A stretch of 64,000 nucleotides of DNA. Origin: Ursus arctos. Its lineage: Eukaryota > Chordata > Mammalia > Carnivora > Ursidae. The DNA is taken from NCBI RefSeq assembly GCF_023065955.2, contig NW_026623019.1:17922350-17986349 (forward strand), given 5' to 3'. The translations under genes and the position numbers were made by a program. This document shows, piece by piece, positions 37,265 through 48,539 of the stretch. Under the pieces are notes generated by a model. The model had not been told where the DNA came from, made no database searches, and saw only the letters and a list, made by a program, of their open reading frames with translations. Position 1 is the stretch's first letter; each line of letters opens with the position of its first letter.

Positions 37265-37304
37265 GTCTAAATCTTTTGAAATTATGTTTTTGCCTTCAAA
37301 TTTT

Positions 37305-37310
37305 AATAAA
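37305..37310 (+). terminator. Poly-A signal for the long CEP78 form
   Basis: AATAAA lies 41 nt after the TAG at 37262. A GT-rich stretch (TTTTATTGTGGCATATGG) follows within about 15-35 nt, as expected of a cleavage and polyadenylation site. Confidence 0.75.
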
Positions 37311-37429
37311 TTTCTTATGTTTTATTGTGGCATATGGTGTTTTAAAATACAGTACTGGCAGCCATTCGAGAAAAATTTATCCATTCTTTTAATTGTAATG
37401 AAACTTCTGGGGTATGTTTTCTTTTTGAC

Positions 37430-37640
37430 ACTCTCCACCTTTCATTCAACAAGTATTTCCTGCAGGCCTAATATGTACGATACTCTTCTGGGTGCTCTTG
37501 CTTTCAGCAATGAACAAAACAAAACGTTTACCTTCATGGAAGTAATATTCTGTGGAGGGAGGAAAAAAATACCAAAGCAGCATAAGGGTACTAGAAAGGA
37601 TGGGGTAATAAATGGGGGAATTTTAACATTTGGCTAAATG
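37430..37640. repeat. L2-like fragment
   Basis: TTTCATTCAACAAGTATTTC, GATACTCTTCTGGGTGCTCT and TTCAGCAATGAACAAAACAA are a typical L2-class block. Confidence 0.7.
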
Positions 37641-37689
37641 TGGAAATACTATAAATCACTTGTCCAGAAGCCCTTGGCATATCCTAATT

Positions 37690-37955
37690 AATACCAGAGC
37701 AGCAAACATTTACCAAGGTACTTAGGCATGTTTATGGATTACAGCAATGGGATGAGGTCGGGAACCATTATTGGGTCCATTTTATAGATGAGGAATCTGA
37801 GGAGACAGATTAACCATTATTGGGCCCATTTTATAGATGAGGAATCTGAGGAGACAGATTATGTGAGTTGCCCAAAATTACAGAGCCTTAAATAAGTGGT
37901 AGAGCCGGGATTTGAACCAGAACCCATGTTCTTAATACCTTTGTTGTCCTGTTAC
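37690..37955 (-). repeat. MIR element (reverse) with an internal tandem duplication
   Basis: TTTTATAGATGAGGAATCTG, AGTGGTAGAGCCGGGATTTG, CATGTTCTTAATACC follow the reverse MIR. A 49-bp piece is present twice (37763-37811 and 37812-37860). Confidence 0.85.
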
Positions 37956-38289
37956 CTTGTTAAGAGAAGAGGAAGCCCTGGAGAGAGAAGCCAGTGAGCA
38001 TGGGAAGTGCAGAGCGAGGCTACCGGAAAGTACGCCTGCCCCTCCCCCATCTTGGTGGGCACTTAAAGGCAGACTATGTAAGAGTATACGAATGTGCATC
38101 TCCGGACTAAATTATGCCTCCCTGGTAAAATATGCATAGATAAGTCCTGAGTTAACCAGACTGTGACTTGAGAGGTAAAATCCCAGAAAAGCTGGTGTGT
38201 CAGATTTCTTCTAGAAGGCCCTGTTTGATTGTTATCGAAAGGACCACTCCAGTACTATTGAATTCATGAATCATGGATTGAGTGCTATG

Positions 38290-38800
38290 GGAATAAAACA
38301 GTAAAGAAAGATAAAGCCCTTAACTAATAGTAGAATGAGAGTAGAAGACACAGAAGCAGGGACCTTAATACTGCATTTCACATTCAGTGATGGGACTGCT
38401 TAGGGAATGTAGCCTGTGTTTAGGGAAGAAGAGAGAAAAACCTTGGGGCCAAGAAAGGTCATTTAAAGAGCTCACACCTAAGCTAAGTCTTGAAGGACTA
38501 GTTGGAAACCAGTGAAAATGGGGAGGAAGGGAAAGGATCCTCAAGGTGGAGGGAACAGCGTAAGCAGAAGTATAGAGCCGAGGGCATGAGAGTGGTGTGT
38601 TTGGGGAACGCCAGATGCAGATTTCAGAGTTGGTGGGATGTCATCAGGCAGTGGCAAAAAGGAGATTGCGAGCAGCCCTTACAAGCCACGTTGCATGGAG
38701 CTGGTTCTTTTTCCTCAGGAAATAGCTAATCAAAGTATTGAAGAGTGGAAATAACATGTTGGGGGTTACATGGTAGATATGAATGTTCAGTATGGAACAT
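38290..38800. repeat. L2-like fragment
   Basis: AAGTCTTGAAGGACTAGTTG, GGAGGGAACAGCGTAAGCAG and GTGTGTTTGGGGAACGCCAG recall L2-type text. Confidence 0.5.
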
Positions 38801-39077
38801 CAGTTTGAAGAAGTATGGGGATCAGAGATGATGCCACACTTTTCTGAGGAGCATTGTTTTTATTTTTAAATAAAAATTAAAAACTTCCTCCCCTGTCTTT
38901 ACTGAAAGGGTTCTGTGGACAAAATTAAAGGAAACCCTGGCTTAAAGTTAAGTGGGTTTCTTTACTGTATGACTTCTCCGGGTACTGCAAGCTAAAAGTC
39001 ATTCTGAATTTCCAAGACAGGCATAGGGTACACAGCCCTTCTCAAATATATCGATTATAGAATCGTTTTTCATTTCT

Positions 39078-39268
39078 TTTTTAATTTAGAGAGAGTGTGC
39101 ATGTGTGCACGGTGGGTGAGTGGGGGCAGAGGGAGAAGGACAATCTCAAGCAGACTCTGCACTGAGCTCCAGGCCCGACCCGGGGCTCGATCTCACAACC
39201 CTGAGATCATGACCTGAGCCGAAATCAAGAGTCGGACACTTAACCGACTGAGCCACCCAGGTACCCCT
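39078..39268 (-). repeat. Can-SINE (reverse)
   Basis: TTTTAATTTAGAGAGAGTGT start and GAGCCACCCAGGTACCCC end. Confidence 0.93.
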
Positions 39269-39359
39269 AGCCTCCTTTCCCAAAAGGAGTGTCTAACTAC
39301 TGGTTCCCCCAAACACCAGTTTGGTAACTTCTGAATTAGGCAATAGCAAGAGGAAAAGG

Positions 39360-40440
39360 GGTCTGAAATAAGATATCAGGGAAGAAATATGTTTGAATTT
39401 TACTTAGGAAATAAAATTAAGCAAGACTTGGTTGTGGGAAGTAAGGAGGAAGTAGGAGGCAGAGGCTGGACTCCCATGTGTGTGACTGAGGTCGGGTGGT
39501 CGTATCATTGAGGATGGAAACAGGGAATAAAGAACTGTATTGGGGAGAAGAGTTGAGGCTTGGACGGGTTGAATTTAAAGTACCTGCCGAATTCAGGAGA
39601 TGATGGGTAGATCACTGGATGTGCATGGGAAGACATGGAGAGAGAAAAATCTGAATGGTGTCAGCACGTATAAGCAGTAGTGAAAGTCATGAAATTGGTG
39701 GCGGTCACACAGAACTGTGGGGACTTAAAAAAAAGAGTTTAAGTCAGAAGCAGAGAAAGGATTTTGAGGAGAGTGGTAATAGCGTTTCGAGAAGGAGGAA
39801 ATAGCTGCAGTGTCATGCTGCAGAGGGTGTGTTTGGCTTTGGCAGTTAGGTTCCTGGTGACCTTAGTCAGAGTCATTCAGTGAAGTGGTAGACGCAGCCA
39901 GATTGAGACAAGTTGAGGGGACAGGGCCGCTCAGAGGGGACAGTGAAGAGTGGGTATAGGCTACTCTTTGAAGGAGTTTGGATGAGAAGAGGAAGCGATG
40001 AGTTCAAAAAGAACTTTTTTAGAACGATAGTGACTTAAGTGTTTATAGGTTGAAAGGAGCGAACCCATCAAAGGAGATACTGAAGATGCCGAGGAGTGAG
40101 AGGCTCACCCGCACTGCAGGATCCGGAAGGGGGGAGCATGAGCCACGTTAATGCTGTTACGACTGGAACAAAGAGATGTGAACAGGTGTGGTTGTAGATG
40201 ACTTGATTGCTCGGAGAATCTGAGGTGGCTCGCCTCCAGGCATGCAGTGCAGAATGATGAGATAAGTTACTGGAGAATTGGGGAAACACGGAAATATGGT
40301 AAGGAAAAAACAGGGGTATAGTTCATACTGCGAAATACGTAAGAATGACTTGTACTCTTCAAGTGGGATGAATTCTGGCAAGTTTGGGGGGAAAGCGTTG
40401 GGAAGAGGCAGAAGTTAAATGAGTTTGTACTGATAACCTC
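39360..40440. repeat. L2-like degenerate block
   Basis: Purine-rich text such as GGTCGGGTGGTCGTATCATT and GATGGGTAGATCACTGGATG recalls L2 3' regions. No exon is seen. Weak call. Confidence 0.35.
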
Positions 40441-40566
40441 AGTTTTCTTTTACCACAGATTTTTTAAAGACTTACCTATATACAAATTACAGTTTTAAAA
40501 TTGTTGCATAGTTTATGTGGGTTTTTTTAATCATTTGAAATCATTAAGATGTCATTAAGAATCATC

Positions 40567-40770
40567 GGGGCGCCTGGGAGGCTCAGTCACTAAGTGTCTG
40601 CCTCAGCTCAGGTCATGATCTCAAGGTCCTGGGATCGAGCCCCATGTCGGGCCCCCTGCTCAGCAGGGAGTCTGCTTGTCCCTCTGCCCCCCCATCCCGC
40701 GTCTGGGCACGCACACGCTCGCACTCTCTCTCTCCTGTCTCTCAAATAAATAAATTTTTTTAAAAAATAA
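40567..40770 (+). repeat. Can-SINE (forward)
   Basis: GGGGCGCCTGGGAGGCTCAG head and AAATAAATAAATTTTTTTAA tail. AAGAATCA flanks both sides. Confidence 0.94.
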
Positions 40771-40779
40771 AAGAATCAA

Positions 40780-41280
40780 TATGGATACTTTGTCACTTAA
40801 TGTGAGGATTTTAGAAGTTTGATGTTAAGCTTTCAGTACTACACCTGAAGCAATGTCGTAAAATACAGTATTTTCATCTGGGTTAGAGGAGTTACGTGTA
40901 CCTTTACTGAGAAATTACTGTGCACCTTTGCCGAGCGCCCACCGGAGCATGCGCAGTCTATGCAAAGAGTTTTTTGAGTTTTAAAAAGTGTCAGATGTGA
41001 TACTGTAGCAAAGAGTTTGTAGTCCTGCTTTAAATCCACACCGTTACAATCGGTCATAATTACTATTGCAATAATTACTTTTCTACTCCACTCCAGTACT
41101 GTGTCCAGGAAGCAGTCTAATTTCAAATGGATATTTACAGAATAATCCCTAATCTCAAAATTTTCAGAGGATCAGCAAGATAGGCGACGATAATTAATTT
41201 TTTTAAAGATTCTGAGTATAAACTACGTGCTGGAGCTGATCACTTAACAGAGATGACTGAACACATTCTTTTACTCTTCC
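40780..41280. other. CEP78 intron 15 (short form), end part
   Basis: No clear repeat. It leads into the polypyrimidine tract and acceptor used for the short-form terminal exon. Confidence 0.4.
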
Positions 41281-41282
41281 AG

Positions 41283-41293
41283 AATCTCACTGA
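41283..41293 (+). CDS. CEP78: CEP78 alternative terminal exon, short form (coding part)
   Basis: The acceptor TTTTACTCTTCCAG at 41269-41282 is followed by AATCTCACTGA. Joined to the exon ending ACAG at 36962, it reads T-E-S-H-stop, the C-terminus of the human 689-residue protein as I remember it. The resulting form is 688 residues, or 689 with the extra Gln of exon 11. The 3' UTR continues downstream and its end is not fixed. Confidence 0.8.
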
Positions 41294-43020
41294 AATGACT
41301 GGAGAAATATTAAAAATAGATTAACAGAGTTGGAAAACCAGAAAATGAACAGTGTGGAATTCCTAGAAGATAAAAAGCAGATTATTGAAGGATCAGTTGA
41401 TTTAAGAGTGAACAACTAAGCCATTCCACGCACCTTTGAAGCACCTAATTCTGGAGTTTGCCACCAGACTAAAGCTAAGAAAGCAGCTCTTTGAGGTAGG
41501 AGTTCTGACGGAGAGCACACTGGGATGGAGAAGAAGGGTGTTATCCTATAACGACAAGGAGAAACTGAAGATCAGCTGCCCACCCACTCAGGCTGGCTGT
41601 GGTGACCAGCCAGCCGCTCCCTTTCCGATCAGCAGAGCCGCCCATGATGAGCATCTGTGTTCACTGAAAGGGAAACAATTATTTGGCTGAGGAAAAGCAC
41701 TTCAAACTGTAATCTTAGGTCCGCATCTATAAATATGGCAAAAATCATCAGATCTGAAGAAAACCAGTAACATAAAAGGAGACACCAAATTAAAACAAAT
41801 TAACCTGTACAAGAAAGTAGTTACTAGAAGAAACAGAAGAAATTTAAAAAGTTAATACAAGTAAGGTCTTCAGAGAGTCATAAGGTTATTATATCCATAA
41901 GGAATAAGATGCTAGGAAAAAAATATTTAGTTTCTAGAAATTAAAAATATGATTATGAAAAAACACTCAAGATGGGCTAGATCGCAGGATGGGTTCAGCC
42001 GAAGCTTCAATTCATGAAATGGAAGATTTGAGAGATTCCCCCTCCTATGTCCTGCAAAGGGATGAGAGGTAAATATTATGAAAGAAAAGGGCCAGTCCTC
42101 CACTAACCCAGACATACAGTAATTGCACAAGTAGTAAGCAATTGGCATATAGTAAGTACACAAATACTTGTGGAATTAATGAGACAACACGGATTTCAGT
42201 ATTAGACTTCTTATTCAACAACTGAAAGAAATTTTTCTCTAGGAATTACTAAGCAAACTGAACAGTGAATCTATGATAAGATTTTAAATCAAAGCAACTG
42301 ATGATGCCATGGGACCTGCCATTCCCGTTTATATCATGAGATGCCTATAATCAGAAAAAGTCTAAATGAATATTAATGCCTATGGGAAAATAAAGTGAGC
42401 TCCATATCACCCTCAACCTGGGAGCCAGCTGACGAAGCATCACTATTTAAATATTGCTGGTTGCAATACCCAAGAAAAAGAGAGCGAGGCAATGTTCACG
42501 GACTTAAAGCTTCTGCACACATGCCACTTCTCACACTTCATTAGCCAAAGAGTGTCACATGGCCATGCCTGAGTTCAGAGCGGGAAAGTGCAGTGCGGAC
42601 TTAACTGTGTGCCAGGACGAGGAGAGAGAAGCGCATGCGTACATGTCAACAACTTCCATAGCTACGCACTATCAAGAATGAGGGGAAGAATTTAAAGATC
42701 CGAGGAAAGTCAGGAAAGAGAAAAGAGACAAGTTACATAGGGGAAAAAAAAAAAAAAGGACCAAGTGCTTTTCTCACCTTGAAGTAGGTTAAATTCTCAA
42801 ATTCCTTAGGCTTGAGTAAACACAAAACCCAACTGTGCACTGTTTACGAAAAGCAAATCTAAACTATCATGGATGGTAAAGAAACAAAGGTACACCAGGC
42901 AGATGCTAACGAGTGTACGCAGCTTTGTTAACTTCTGGTTAAATAGAATAAATAGAATCCAAAATGAAAACCATTAAAGGGGACAAAGAAAAATCATTTC
43001 TTTTTGACTAATAAGTATAG
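41294..43020 (+). other. CEP78: Probable 3' UTR of the short CEP78 form, then non-genic
   Basis: Downstream of the TGA at 41291 the frame stays open for another 41 codons (to TAA at 41417). From about 41700 the AT-rich text looks like a degenerate sense LINE-1 piece. The 3' end of the mRNA cannot be fixed. A 14-A run lies near 42745. Confidence 0.4.
42389..42394 (+). terminator. Candidate poly-A signal for the short CEP78 form
   Basis: This AATAAA, followed by GTGAGC, is one canonical hexamer downstream of the short-form stop. It would imply a 3' UTR of about 1.1 kb. The region between is partly repeat-derived, so this is only a candidate. Confidence 0.25.
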
Positions 43021-43040
43021 TTTTGCCGAAAGATTTTTTT

Positions 43041-43231
43041 TAACATTTTTTTTTTTAAGATTTATTTATTTCTTAGAACGAGAGCACAAGAAGGGAGGAG
43101 GGGCAGAGGGAAAGGGAGAAGCGGACTCCCCAGCGAGCAGGGAGGCCAACTCAGGGCTCGATCCCAGGACCCCGGGACCATGACCAGGGCCAAAGGCAGA
43201 TGCTTAACCAACTGAGCCACCCAGGCGCCCC
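43041..43231 (-). repeat. Can-SINE (reverse)
   Basis: TTTTTTTTTTTTAAGATTTA start and CACCCAGGCGCCCC end. Target duplication TTGCYGAAAGATTTTTT on both sides. Confidence 0.95.
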
Positions 43232-43254
43232 TTGCTGAAAGATTTTTTAAGGTA

Positions 43255-44005
43255 TATCTGCAACCTAAAAACTCAGTTTCAAAATACACAGAGTGAAAAC
43301 TTAAGAAATAGAAGGAAAAATGGAGAAACCATCTCTCTTCAAAATCAGTGGCTCTACCACTACACACTTACTAGAATGGCTAAAATAAAAAATATGGTAC
43401 AAGTACTGGTGAGAATGCAGAGCAATGGGAATTCTCATAGATTGCTGCTAGAAATGCAAAATCATGTGGCCACTCAAAACAGTTTGGCAGTGCCTCTAAG
43501 CATTAAACATGCCATATGACCCAGCCGTCACTCCTGGGTGTTCGCTCTAAATCGATGAAAACTCGTGTTCACATAAAAACCTGTACATGAATGTTAATAG
43601 CAGCTCTTTTCATAATCACCGAAATGTCTTCCAACAGGCGAGTGAATAAGCAAATGATAGCGTATCCACTCATGTAATAAGAAGGGATGAATTACATACA
43701 TAACAACTTGGATGAATCTCAAAGTCATATGCTAAGGGAAAGAAGCCCAAAGGTTGTATACTCCATGATTTTGTGTGTTTGACATTCTTGAAAAGGCAAA
43801 GCCGTAGTGATAGAGGTGTTGGGGAGGGGGAGCATTTGATTATGAAGAGGCTGTACAGGGGTGTATCTTCCGGCGATGAACTTCTGTATTATGATTGTGA
43901 TGACGATTGCGGTGGTGGTAATACAAACCCGTACATACGTCAAAAATCATGGAACTGCACCCCTTCCCAAGCCATTTGTACTGTATAATAATGTTAAAGC
44001 AAAAA
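43255..44005 (+). repeat. LINE-1 3' end relic (forward)
   Basis: ACTGGTGAGAATGCAGAGCA, CATATGACCCAGCCGTCACT, TGTACATGAATGTTAATAGC and GGATGAATCTCAAAGTCATA are a typical sense L1 3' region. Confidence 0.82.
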
Positions 44006-44049
44006 ACTCAGCTCCCACCCCCTCCCATCAATAGGTCAAGATAGGGAAG

Positions 44050-44770
44050 GTATTATCTCGTATCTCGTATCCACCATGAATACGGTACATAGTCTTTCAG
44101 AAGATCTATGGAACGTTAATAAAAATGGCTGATATGAGGGGAAAAATTTGCAAAATGCAAAGATCCTACAGATTGTGTTCTTTTTTGCAAAATGAATAAA
44201 ACTAATAACAAAGGCCCGTCCACTTGGCCGTTTTTGAATTAGCTTTTATACCTTTTATTAACTCATTGATGGGGGAAATGAAAACAAAGTACAGACAATT
44301 TAGAATGAATAAAAGTTACTTCTCAAAACCTAGGAGAGTCTGCCAAATAAGATGCTAGAGGAAAATTTATAGGTTTTGACTTATTTTTCAAGAAATAAGA
44401 AAACCAAAAATAGGGGCACCTCGCTGGCTCAGTCAGTGGAACATGTGACTCGATATCTGAGTTGTGAGTTTGAGCCCCACACTGGGTGTGGAGATTACTA
44501 AGGAGTAAAATCTCAAAAAAAAAAAAAAAAAAAAAAAGGAAGGGAAGGAAGGAAGAAAAGAAAGCTGAAAATACGTGAAATAAAACTTAACTTTAGAAAC
44601 CAGAAAAAAAGGTAAGCTGAAAGAAGCAAGGGATTTAAAAAGTTAAAAGCAGAAACTAATAAAATAGAAAGCAAAAATATTTTGATCAATAAAATTAAAA
44701 GTTTCTAAAGCAAAAACCAGTAAAAGGCAAACCTTTGAAAAATATGATAAAGAAAAAGAGCAAGAGGTGT
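44050..44770 (+). repeat. LINE-1 ORF2 relic (forward), interrupted
   Basis: GATGCTAGAGGAAAATTTAT and AAAGCAGAAACTAATAAAAT, then GAAAGCAAAAAT, match the style of L1 ORF2 in sense. It is full of stops and split by the SINE at 44413. Confidence 0.65.
44413..44537 (+). repeat. Short tRNA-like Can-SINE (forward) with long A-tail
   Basis: GGGGCACCTCGCTGGCTCAG, then GTTTGAGCCCCACACTGGG, then about 23 A and a GGAA-rich tract to 44560. Confidence 0.92.
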
Positions 44771-44772
44771 CC

Positions 44773-44968
44773 CTTAAAGATTTATTTATTTGAGAGAGAG
44801 AGTGTGCAGGCAAGCACGCATATGTGGGAGAGACAGCGAGAGAGAATCTGAAGTAGACTCTCCCTGAGCTCGGAGCCTGATGCAGGGCTCGATCTCATGA
44901 CATTGAGGTCAGGACTGAGCTGAAACCAAGAGTTGGACACCTAACCCACTGCACCACCCAGGCACCCC
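44773..44968 (-). repeat. Can-SINE (reverse)
   Basis: TTAAAGATTTATTTATTTGA start and CACCACCCAGGCACCCC end. Confidence 0.94.
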
Positions 44969-45003
44969 AGAATTTTGACATTTTTTAATGTGGTCAAATC
45001 TAT

Positions 45004-45082
45004 CGAGCCCTCTGCCTGCTGCTTCCCCTACTTGTGCTCTCTGTCTCTGACAAATAAATAAAATCTTTTTTAAAAAAATAAA
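45004..45082 (+). repeat. Can-SINE fragment (3' half, forward)
   Basis: Only the C/T-rich 3' half and the ACAAATAAATAAAATC tail are present, placed directly before another full copy. Confidence 0.85.
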
Positions 45083-45086
45083 ATAA

Positions 45087-45291
45087 GGGTGCCTGGGTGG
45101 CTCAGTCGTTAAGCGTCTGCTCAAGTCATGATCCCAGGGTGCTGGGATCAAGCCCCGCATTGGGCTCCCTGCTCAGCGGGAAGCCTGCTTCTCCCTCTCT
45201 CACTCCCCCTGCTGGTGTTCCCTCTCTCGCTGTGTCTCTCTCTGTCAAATAAATAAACAAAATCTTTAAAAAAGAAGAAAAAAAAAAAAAG
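45087..45291 (+). repeat. Can-SINE (forward)
   Basis: GGTGCCTGGGTGGCTCAGTC head through CAAATAAATAAACAAAATC and an A-rich tail. Confidence 0.95.
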
Positions 45292-45303
45292 ATTGACAGA
45301 TAT

Positions 45304-45420
45304 GGGGCTCCTGGCTGGCTCAGTTGGTAGAGCGTACAACTCTTGATCTCAGTGTTGTAAGTTCGAGCCCCACATTGAGTGTACAGATCAGTTAAGAAAT
45401 AAAATCTTAAAATAAAAAAG
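45304..45420 (+). repeat. Short tRNA-like Can-SINE (forward)
   Basis: GGGGCTCCTGGCTGGCTCAG, AGTTCGAGCCCCACATTGAG, then GAAATAAAATCTTAAAATAA. Confidence 0.92.
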
Positions 45421-45654
45421 ACATATGATATGAAAAACTAGTTCTGCCATAATACGTCCTGCACACTATTTACATTTATATGGTTAAAAACCTGTTTACA
45501 CATATACAGTGTACATTTGTTTCCATGTGTGCCTAGAAAATGCTCTGTAATAATATGCATCAAGCTGTTGACGGTGACTCTGCAGAAATCAGTAGGACTG
45601 TGAGGAGGGATAAAAGGGGGCTTTTCCTATTTTACTCCATTTACTTTAGGTTGA

Positions 45655-45785
45655 TTTTTTTTTTAATGTAGACTCCATGCCCAGCATGGAGCCCAGTGCA
45701 GGACTTGAACTCAAGACCTGAGATCAAGACCTGAGCTGATACCAAGAGTCAGACACTTAACCAACTGAGTTACCCAGGCACCCCT
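45655..45785 (-). repeat. Short Can-SINE (reverse)
   Basis: T-rich start, GGACTTGAACTCAAGACC (B-box reverse), CAACTGAGTTACCCAGGCAC end. Confidence 0.9.
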
Positions 45786-45788
45786 AAT

Positions 45789-45980
45789 TTTTTTTTTAAT
45801 TTTTAAAGAAGATTTTATTTATTTATTTGACACAGAGAGAGTACAAGTAGGCAGAGGGAGAGGGAGAAGTAGGCTCTCTGCTAAGCAGGAAGCCTGATGC
45901 GGGACTCCATCCCAGGACCCTGGGATCATGACCTGAGCCGAAGACAGACGCTTAATGGACTGAGCCACCCAGGCGCCCCC
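45789..45980 (-). repeat. Can-SINE (reverse)
   Basis: GATTTTATTTATTTATTTGA start and GAGCCACCCAGGCGCCCCC end. Confidence 0.95.
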
Positions 45981-46108
45981 GATTTTGTTTTTTAATAAGC
46001 CTCTTTTTATGGTTGACAAGTAATTTTCTAAATTCTCTTCATCACAGAGAACTTGGAAAATACAAATATATGATCTGTCATCCTGTGTGTCCCGTGTCCA
46101 TTTACTTT

Positions 46109-46307
46109 TCTTCTTTTTTAAAGATTTTATTTATTTGAGAGAGAGAGAGACTGAGAGAGAGAGAGAGCATGAGCTAAGCAGAGGGAGCGGGACAAGCAGA
46201 CTCCCCACTGAGCAGGGAGCCTGATGCGGGACTCGATCCCAGGACCCTGGGATCATGACCTGAGCTGAAGGCAGATGCTTAACCAACTGAGCCACCGAGG
46301 CATCCCC
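46109..46307 (-). repeat. Can-SINE (reverse)
   Basis: Target duplication GTGTCCATTTA flanks the element, which has a (GA)n stretch and ends CCACCGAGGCATCCCC. Confidence 0.95.
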
Positions 46308-46309
46308 TG

Positions 46310-47540
46310 TGTCCATTTATTTCTCAAAATCTGCCTGTCCTAGTATCTATGTGGAAAATGAGCTTTACCATTTAACCTCTCAGAGTTTTGTACCCCAGAT
46401 GGCTTCCTACTTAGTATATTCAAACTGCTTTTTTTTTTTTTAACCACAACCCACAGTAAAAATTATTGTATTCAAAGGAAAAGGTAATTGTCCTGGCCCA
46501 CAGCTGCTTTATGTGCACACATACTGAACGGAAAATTTCACCCAACAGCTCTTACTGTCCTTCTAGTGACACTCCAGTATGCTCTGTTCTGTTTCATTCC
46601 TTTAAAGAAAATTCCGTTTGCAGCCCAGTAAGTAGGTTTCACAATCCACTACTGGGTCATGATCTATGGTATGAAAACATGGGGCAGAATGCTTCAGATA
46701 TTTGATCTGTCTACTCCTGACGGAACTGCTGCGGGTGTGGAATGCGAGGCTTTCCCACCTTTGCTTCGGTCCTCTATGGGTCAAAGTCCTCCATTTGTGC
46801 ATTACTTGCAAAGCCCAGCTTTCTTGAGCTCTTTCCCTCTCAGTAGGTAATTTACGTGAGATTCCCCTTTAAGAAACCCTTTTGTTACACTGAAAGCCTG
46901 AGTTTTAAACTGGTGCATCTACACAAAATCCTAAAAATATAATTTGGTCAAAGAGTTAAAAAAAAAAAAAAAAGACAAATGTCCTGTGATTTAAGGCACT
47001 CACTCAGTGTTGCTCTCAGGCACGTAATGTTCTTACTGTAAGGGTTGAAAGGGCTCAATCCCTCTTAGTACAGTTGGTCATTCTAAACCAGTGTGAATTT
47101 AAAAACAAAAAGAGAAAAACAACCAAGCAGTGTAGAATTAGATAAGGACACCTCCTATAGATTAGATAATCATTAACTTTGTTCCCGAGTGACCAGTGTC
47201 CGAGGATGACTCGGTTTATTTAAGGTCTCCGAGAGATAGTCCTCAAAGTCCTTGACATGTGGAGGAGGCTTTTATCTCTGCACCAGAAAAACAAAAAACA
47301 AAACTTTACCAAAATCTTAAAATGAGACAATCCCAGGCCATTTTATCTTAAATGATAAAATTTGACCGTGGTGTGAAAACACAAGATGGGAGAAGTGTAA
47401 GGCTCCAGACTTGCAACGAATACTAAGTCAGTCCTACAGATGTAATGCACGGTGTCGTAAATATACACAACAATATTGTACTCTAATCATCAAACTCGCT
47501 AAGAGACTAGATCTTAATTATTCCAACCACTAAAAAGAAA
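46310..47540. other. Intergenic, unassigned
   Basis: No gene is seen. The stretch near 46620-46680 (CACAATCCACTACTGGGTC) looks like old repeat. A 16-A run lies near 46960. Confidence 0.4.
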
Positions 47541-47680
47541 TGATAATTGTGGGACATGGTAGATTGTACCTAATTACTGCTACAATGACAACCATACAAA
47601 TGTATCAAATCGATGTGTTGTACACCTTAAACTAACAAAATGTTATATGTCAAAAATATTTCAATGAAAAAAAACCCTAA
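47540..47680 (+). repeat. LINE-1-like 3' end
   Basis: TCGATGTGTTGTACACCTTA, then AACTAACAAAATGTTATATG, then an A-rich end, is a typical old L1 3' terminus. Confidence 0.6.
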
Positions 47681-47754
47681 AATCAATTTACTAAATAGCT
47701 CTAATTTCTTTACACCAAAGTCAAACTAAATCTTTCCTAGGAATCTAGCGCCTT

Positions 47755-47957
47755 GGGGACACCTGGGTGGCTCTGTTGGTGAAGCACCCAACTCTTGATT
47801 TCAGCTCAGGTCATGAGCTCAGAGTCGCGGGGCCGAGCCCCGCATTGGGCTCTGCGCACAGTGGGGAGTCAGCTTGAGATTTTCTCTCTTCTCCCCCACG
47901 TGTGCACGTTCTCTCTCTCAAATAAATAAATAAAATATTTACCAAAACAAACAAACA
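47755..47957 (+). repeat. Can-SINE (forward)
   Basis: GGGGACACCTGGGTGGCTCT head, AAATAAATAAATAAAATATT tail. Confidence 0.94.
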
Positions 47958-48347
47958 AAAAAGAAATACTCTAGTGCTTTATTGTATACCAGATATTGTA
48001 TTCCAAGACTTGAAAACCTATGAGGGCTCAAAGGTGTTATCTTCATATCAGTCGTACCCTGGTTCAAGTGAAATGCTGGCTGTTTTGGGGACAAGTGGCA
48101 AGAAGGGCAAATTTGAAGCTATGGAACATGGTTTTCTTGGTTTCCTGTTCTTTACGGATGCTTAGGCTTGTATTATTTTCTATGGTTGCTCTCTTCTCCA
48201 GCGTAGTTAATATAATAACCTTGTAACTATATAATAATAAGTTTAAATTGGCTAATGCCTCAAAATTTTTGATATAGATTTCCATTCATTTCTTATTTTT
48301 TAAAAATTAAATATTGGGATTTTTTTTTAATTACATAACTTTTTCCA

Positions 48348-48480
48348 GCGGCACTTGGCTTAGTTGGTTAAGTGTCTGACTCTTAGTTTTGGCTCAGGTC
48401 TTGATCTCGGGGTCATGAGTTCATGGCGTGTTGGGCGCCATGCTGGGCATGAAGCCTACTTTAAAAAATAAAAAAAAATA
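48348..48480 (+). repeat. Short Can-SINE (forward), diverged
   Basis: GCGGCACTTGGCTTAGTTGG head, then TTAAGTGTCTGACTCTTAG and an A-rich end. Confidence 0.85.
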
Positions 48481-48539
48481 AATCACTCATCCTAAACAGA
48501 GTTGAATACAATTGATAAGCTATAGTTTGGTGTTTTCTT

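Noticed and set aside
43062..43367. Minus-strand open frames with VAQLVKHLP-type peptides here and elsewhere
   Set aside because: These are translations of Can-SINE copies and recur at every copy.
47974..48226. Two overlapping 60-70 codon frames on the + strand
   Set aside because: They compete in different phases, have no splice or promoter support, and match nothing I recognise.
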